Source: Collimonas sp. OK307
GTDB lineage: Bacteria > Pseudomonadota > Gammaproteobacteria > Burkholderiales > Burkholderiaceae_D
Length of the DNA stretch: 64,000 bases
Direction: 5' to 3'
Assembly: GCF_900113705.1 (NCBI RefSeq)
Contig: NZ_FOQI01000008.1
Coordinates: 62,001 to 126,000, forward strand
Position numbers and translations under genes: made by a program. Positions 60,264 to 64,000 of this stretch are shown here, piece after piece. The notes under the pieces were generated by a model. The model saw only the letters and a program-made list of their open reading frames with translations, had not been told where the DNA came from and searched no databases. Each line of letters begins with the position of its first letter. Within the stretch, counting starts at the first letter, position 1.

Positions 60264-61543
60264 TGACTAAGGTCCGATATCTCCGCAATGCATTGCGCAT
60301 TGCGGGCGCGCCGCTGCTGGCGGCCGCGTTGCTGGCGGCTTGCGATGGCAGCAGCAGTTCCGCCGCCCAGGCTACCAGCCAGAGCGCAGTCAAACCTGGC
60401 AGCGCCGATCAATTAGCCCTTGGCCGCTACCTGACCAAAGCCGCCGATTGCGCCGCCTGCCACACCACTGCCACGGGTGCGGCGTTCGCCGGCGGAGTCG
60501 AGCTGGCTTCGCCGTTCGGTAAGTTCTACGGCTCCAACATCACGCCGGACAAGCAGCACGGCATCGGCAAATGGAGTGCCGATCAGTTCTACAAGGCTCT
60601 GCATGATGGTGTGACGCCGGACAAGCACTTGTATCCGGCCATGCCGTACACCTCGTATCGTTCGATGACGCGCGCGGATAGCGACGCCATTTACGCCTAC
60701 CTGATGCAGCAAAAGCCGGTCGCCGTGCCCAGCAAGGAAGCCGATCTCAAATTCCCGTACAACATGCGCTTCGGCATGATGTTCTGGAACGTACCGTTCC
60801 TGAAGAATTCGCTGACCGACGCGTCAACCGGCCAGTCTCCGGCCTGGTTGCGTGGCCAATATCTGAGCAATGCTCTCGGTCACTGCGCGGAGTGTCATTC
60901 GCCGCGCGGCGTTTTTGGCCAGCTTGACCTGTCCAAGCCGTTGACCGGGGCTGCTCTCGGCCGCGTTGCCGCGCCGAATATCACGCCTGCCGGTTTGGCG
61001 GCGGTGGGCTGGACTGCCGCGGATCTGCAAACCTTTTTCTCGACCGGTATCGCGCCTCAGGGTTCGGCCTACGGCGAGATGTTCCCTGTGGTGCATCTGA
61101 GTACGCAGTATCTGAGCAAGGAAGATCTGAACGCGATCACCACCTATCTGATGGGCGACAAGCCGTTGCCGCCGGAACCAGTCAAGGCCATCACCGCAGA
61201 TGCAACTGAACTGGATGCCGGCAAGCGTTTGTACACCGCAGTCTGTGCCGGTTGCCATGGCTTCCAGGGTGACGGCAAGCCGCACGTGGCGGTGGCGATG
61301 AAGGGCAATTCGACGGTACGCAATGCCGATCCGCATAATTTGATCGTAGCGATGCTGGACGGGATTGAAGCGCAGAAATTCCCCGGCACTGAAAGCCTGC
61401 AGGATATGCCCGCTTTCAGCGGCCAGCTGAGTGACAAGGAACTGGCGCAATTGACCAATTTCCTGCGCGCGACCTGGGGCGGCCAGGCGGCCGACATCAC
61501 GTCTGATCGTATCAAGGCGATGCGGCTGACGACGGCACATTAA
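60263..61543 (+). CDS. Triheme cytochrome c lipoprotein subunit
   Basis: 426 aa from MTKVRYLRNALRIAGAPLLA. A lipobox (LLAAC, Cys about 23) anchors it in a membrane. Three heme sites are present: CAACH, CAECH and CAGCH. This is the electron-accepting subunit typical of membrane-bound alcohol, aldehyde and IorAB-type dehydrogenases. Its start overlaps the iorA stop (TGATG), making a three-gene operon. A terminator follows. Confidence 0.92.
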   Translation: MTKVRYLRNALRIAGAPLLAAALLAACDGSSSSAAQATSQSAVKPGSADQLALGRYLTKAADCAACHTTATGAAFAGGVELASPFGKFYGSNITPDKQHGIGKWSADQFYKALHDGVTPDKHLYPAMPYTSYRSMTRADSDAIYAYLMQQKPVAVPSKEADLKFPYNMRFGMMFWNVPFLKNSLTDASTGQSPAWLRGQYLSNALGHCAECHSPRGVFGQLDLSKPLTGAALGRVAAPNITPAGLAAVGWTAADLQTFFSTGIAPQGSAYGEMFPVVHLSTQYLSKEDLNAITTYLMGDKPLPPEPVKAITADATELDAGKRLYTAVCAGCHGFQGDGKPHVAVAMKGNSTVRNADPHNLIVAMLDGIEAQKFPGTESLQDMPAFSGQLSDKELAQLTNFLRATWGGQAADITSDRIKAMRLTTAH

Positions 61544-61565
61544 GCGCCGTAGAGTGGTTTCAGAG

Positions 61566-61600
61566 CAGGATCGACCGTGCAAGCGGCCGATCCTGTTTTT
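61566..61600 (+). terminator. Rho-independent terminator of the iorBA-cytochrome operon
   Basis: CAGGATCG and CGATCCTG pair over 8 bp around a 14-base loop, followed by TTTTT. Confidence 0.85.
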
Positions 61601-61650
61601 CATTACACTGATAAAAATCCAAATTGGATCAGGCAAGGATCAAATAAGCC

Positions 61651-62661
61651 ATGAACGCAGTCGATTATCAAGTATTGAAAAGCGCTGTCAGCTGGCTGCA
61701 GCAAGGAAAGCGGGTAGCCATGGTGACGGTCGTGCGCAACTGGGGTTCGGCGCCGCGTCCGCTCGGGTCACTGTTTGCGATAACGGATGATGGCGATTTT
61801 ACAGGCTCGGTCTCGGGCGGTTGTATCGAAGACGATCTGATGCAGCGCTTTTCAGCAGCCTTCCCGCATCAGATCGAACTGGTGCGTTACGGTATCAGCG
61901 CCGAACAGATGCGCCGCTTTGGGCTGCCTTGCGGCGGTACGCTGGAGCTGGTGATTGAGCCGCTGACCGACGCCGCCTCGCTGACGCCGCTGCTTGAAGC
62001 AGTGGCCGGCCGCCACCTGGTCCAGCGCCGCCTGAACATGCGTAGCGGCCAGGCCAGCGTCGAAGCCAGCGATGCCGATTTTGCATTGCGTTTCGATGAA
62101 GCAGAACTGGTGCAGGTATTCGGCCCGCGCTGGCGCCTGCTGATCATCGGCGCCGGCCAGGTCTCCGAATATCTGGCGCAGATGGCGCCCGCGCTGGATT
62201 TTTCTGTTTATCTGAACGACCCGCGCGAAGAGCAGCGCCGCAACTGGCAAGCCGACGGCGTGACCTGGCTGGATGGCATGCCGGACGATGCCGTGCTGGC
62301 TTTCAAGCCTGACCGCCGCACCGTGATCGTCACGCTCAGCCATGATCCCAAAGTCGACGATATGGCGCTGATGGAAGCACTCAAGACGGACGCTTTCTAT
62401 GTCGGCGCGATCGGCTCGATGGCAAGCACCGAGGCGCGCAAGGAACGGTTGCTGATGCTGGATTTGAGCCCCGCGCAGATTGAACGCTTGCATGCACCGA
62501 TCGGCTTGTCTATCCTGAGCCGTTCACCGGCAGAGATTGCGGTGTCGGTACTGGCCGAGCTGGTGATGTTGCGCAATCGCGGCAGTGTGACCGTGTCGCC
62601 ATCTAGTTGTGCTGTTGGTGCCAATGGCGCCAGTGGTCTAAGGATGGTCGAGCGGCCTTGA
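61651..62661 (+). CDS. XdhC-family molybdenum hydroxylase maturation factor
   Basis: 336 aa with both XdhC parts: the N-terminal region (VRNWGSAPRPLGSLFAITDD, SVSGGCIEDDL) and the C-terminal Rossmann domain (LLIIGAGQVSEYLAQMAP, VTLSHDPKVDD, VGAIGSMAS). XdhC proteins bind and protect the sulfurated molybdenum cofactor before insertion. Its place directly after the iorBA operon suggests it serves that enzyme. Separate transcription is likely because a terminator lies between. Confidence 0.88.
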   Translation: MNAVDYQVLKSAVSWLQQGKRVAMVTVVRNWGSAPRPLGSLFAITDDGDFTGSVSGGCIEDDLMQRFSAAFPHQIELVRYGISAEQMRRFGLPCGGTLELVIEPLTDAASLTPLLEAVAGRHLVQRRLNMRSGQASVEASDADFALRFDEAELVQVFGPRWRLLIIGAGQVSEYLAQMAPALDFSVYLNDPREEQRRNWQADGVTWLDGMPDDAVLAFKPDRRTVIVTLSHDPKVDDMALMEALKTDAFYVGAIGSMASTEARKERLLMLDLSPAQIERLHAPIGLSILSRSPAEIAVSVLAELVMLRNRGSVTVSPSSCAVGANGASGLRMVERP

Positions 62662-62690
62662 CTGGTTGCGACGAGCACGACGAACTAACC

Positions 62691-62744
62691 GGGGTCAGAG
62701 TGAACTTTCGGCATGCCTTACCGCCGAAACTTCACTCTGACCCC
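62691..62744. repeat. REP-type inverted repeat (GGGGTCAGAGTGAA)
   Basis: GGGGTCAGAGTGAA and TTCACTCTGACCCC are exact inverse partners around a 26-base centre that itself contains TTTCGGC/GCCGAAA. Such GGGGTCAGAGT elements are widely scattered in proteobacterial genomes. Confidence 0.85.
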
Positions 62745-62810
62745 GCTTAGTGGACCACGGAGTAGAAGCAGTTAAAACTGAAAGAAACAAACAAGCGCCA
62801 GGGGAAAAAC

Positions 62811-63140
62811 ATGAAGATGACTGATATTCCGTTCGGGACCACGGACTGGGAGACGGTTGAGCGCACCGAGCACAAAGGCGAAACCGGGATGGCGTATTGG
62901 CGCACCTGTCACTTCGGCGGAATTCGGGTCCGCATGGTCGATTACACGCCAGGCTATCTGGCCGACCATTGGTGCACCAAGGGGCATATCCTGTTTTGCC
63001 TTGAGGGCGAACTGCACACCGAACTGGAAGACGGCCGCAGGTTTGTTCTGCACGCTGGAATGAGCTACCAGGTTGCAGACGGCGCCGAGCCGCACCGGTC
63101 TTTTACTACGACCGGCGCCAAGCTGTTCGTGGTCGACTGA
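62811..63140 (+). CDS. DHCW-motif cupin-fold protein
   Basis: 109 aa, single cupin barrel: GGIRVRMVDYTPGYLADHWC followed by TKGHILFCLEGELHTELEDG. The short length and the DHWC-x-KGH metal-site-like motif fit the family named after the DHCW motif. Function not established. Good ribosome-binding site; stands alone. Confidence 0.8.
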   Translation: MKMTDIPFGTTDWETVERTEHKGETGMAYWRTCHFGGIRVRMVDYTPGYLADHWCTKGHILFCLEGELHTELEDGRRFVLHAGMSYQVADGAEPHRSFTTTGAKLFVVD

Positions 63141-63312
63141 GCGACGCGTCTGGCGGCAAGTTTGTAGCGGAATCTTTACTGTTGCCGCTAAGCTGCTAAT
63201 ATGAAACTAGGCAATCCGATAAGAAGTTAGCGTACCGGCGAGCGGGGTATTGCCGTCGATAAGACGATTGCCGCAAAAGCGAATGAGCGGGCAGGCAGAC
63301 AGGAGTCCTTAA

Positions 63313-63975
63313 ATGGATTTCACGCTTGATGGGGCCAACCCCGGCAGGAAATGGGTTGGCGTCAGTATCGTTGTTCTGATGCATATGGCGGTTGTGTATG
63401 CACTGGTGACAGGCTTGGCCCGGAAAGTCGTCGATGTCATCCAGGAGCCGGTGATCACCAAGATCATCGAAGAAATCAAACCGCCGCCGCCTCCACCGCC
63501 GCCAGACAAACCGACCCCGCCAGCACCGAAAACCGCTGCGCCACCGCCGCCCTACGTGCCACCGCCAGAGGTCAAGGTACAACCGCCGCCCCAGGAAAAC
63601 GTGATTGCGGCGGTAACCAATGTCAAGCCGCCGACAAACGATCTGCCTACCTCTGTAGCGCAACCGACAGCTACAGTAACGCAGGCGCCTGGCCCGCCGG
63701 CGCATACCAGCGCCAGGGTCGCCGGGAATTGCGAAAAGCCGGAATATCCGAAAACATCCTTGCGCAATGAAGAAGAGGGCAGCGTGAATGTGAAGCTGAC
63801 TATCGGCGCCGACGGCCGTGTGGTGGATGCTGCGATTGAAAAAAGCAGCGGTTTCAAAGACCTGGACAGAGCAACCTTGAAAGCCTGGAGTCTTTGCCAT
63901 TTCACACCTGCCATGGCCGATGGCCAGCCGGTGCAGTCAACGACACGAATGCAGTATGTGTGGAAGCTGGAATGA
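63313..63975 (+). CDS. tonB: TonB energy transducer
   Basis: 220 aa. An N-terminal membrane anchor (VSIVVLMHMAVVYALVTGLA), a periplasmic Pro-rich spacer (PPPPPPPPDKPTPPAPKTAA) and a C-terminal TonB domain (EKPEYPKTSLRNEEEGSVNV, DGRVVDAAIEKSSGF). It transmits proton-motive force from ExbBD to outer-membrane receptors. AGGAG precedes the start. Its stop overlaps the next start (ATGA). Confidence 0.92.
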   Translation: MDFTLDGANPGRKWVGVSIVVLMHMAVVYALVTGLARKVVDVIQEPVITKIIEEIKPPPPPPPPDKPTPPAPKTAAPPPPYVPPPEVKVQPPPQENVIAAVTNVKPPTNDLPTSVAQPTATVTQAPGPPAHTSARVAGNCEKPEYPKTSLRNEEEGSVNVKLTIGADGRVVDAAIEKSSGFKDLDRATLKAWSLCHFTPAMADGQPVQSTTRMQYVWKLE

Positions 63976-64000
63976 AAAAAATTGGCGTTGCCGGTATTTT
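63972..64000 (+). CDS. Start of the next gene, cut by the window end
   Basis: Nine codons (MKKIGVAGI) starting on the tonB stop codon. It could be exbB, the usual neighbour of tonB, but too little is visible to identify it. Confidence 0.5.

Noticed and set aside
1-64000. CRISPR array or CRISPR-associated transposon
   Set aside because: No short regularly spaced repeats and no cas gene near tniQ; the repeated motifs at the ends are TnsB-type sites.

Overview
The window looks like a chromosomal piece of a beta-proteobacterium, most likely of the Oxalobacteraceae (Collimonas/Janthinobacterium/Herbaspirillum-like). This is inferred from the dnaX-ybaB-recR order, the PBP1a, AidB-like and IorAB genes, and the G+C-rich coding style of both flanks. 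It has two parts: core chromosome at 1-710 and 40898-64000, and a visibly A+T-richer island of about 40 kb at 711-40897 that splits the DNA-uptake gene comEC in two.

The island is a Tn7-like transposon. The 6-bp sequence ATCAGT stands at both junctions (705-710 and 40898-40903). Joining the two comEC halves across one copy restores an uninterrupted frame (AIDQ-SDWEVF). The ends carry an imperfect 26-bp terminal inverted repeat and arrays of a ~15-bp motif (three at the left, six at the right), as expected for TnsB binding sites. The transposition genes lie on the minus strand as tnsA-tnsB-tnsC-tniQ (16508 to 10712). A fifth gene follows (9557-10582) whose product joins a TnsE-reminiscent region to an IS5-type helix-turn-helix and may be a target selector. 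A DUF6471 regulator gene diverges from tnsA across a perfect 36-bp palindrome.

The cargo is mostly predicted defence. Left of the tns genes are an unknown 346-aa protein, a run of small immunity-like proteins, a CoiA-like nuclease and a Ski2-like helicase fused to a PD-(D/E)XK nuclease. Right of them are a group-II-like reverse transcriptase preceded by two 150-bp structured direct repeats, a HipBA toxin-antitoxin pair, and a three-gene set (STAND NTPase with nuclease domain, membrane coiled-coil protein, 1300-aa SIR2 protein). Next come two small nuclease genes and a tightly overlapping four-gene operon: a Gly-rich protein beginning MGSTGSGR, a PfkB-nucleoside deoxyribosyltransferase fusion, a QueC-like enzyme and a HhH DNA glycosylase. 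The right cargo end holds two gene remnants, a glyoxalase-related-like gene with two tiny overlapping ORFs, and an overlapping BPSL0761/metallophosphoesterase/HAD operon. I regard the QueC-like operon, the RT with its repeats and the hybrid targeting protein as the best candidates for undescribed biology.

The right chromosomal flank runs: comEC 3' part (channel and beta-lactamase-like domains), alpha/beta hydrolase, PBP1a (mrcA), S9 prolyl oligopeptidase, AidB-like acyl-CoA dehydrogenase (minus strand), dnaX (with an A9 slippery site and immediate -1-frame stop), ybaB, recR, a nitrate/sulfonate/taurine-type ABC importer, an IorB/IorA/triheme-cytochrome-c molybdenum hydroxylase operon followed by an XdhC-type maturation factor, a DHCW-cupin protein, TonB, and the first codons of another gene. 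Extragenic REP-like inverted repeats sit between several of these genes. No tRNA, rRNA or CRISPR array was seen.
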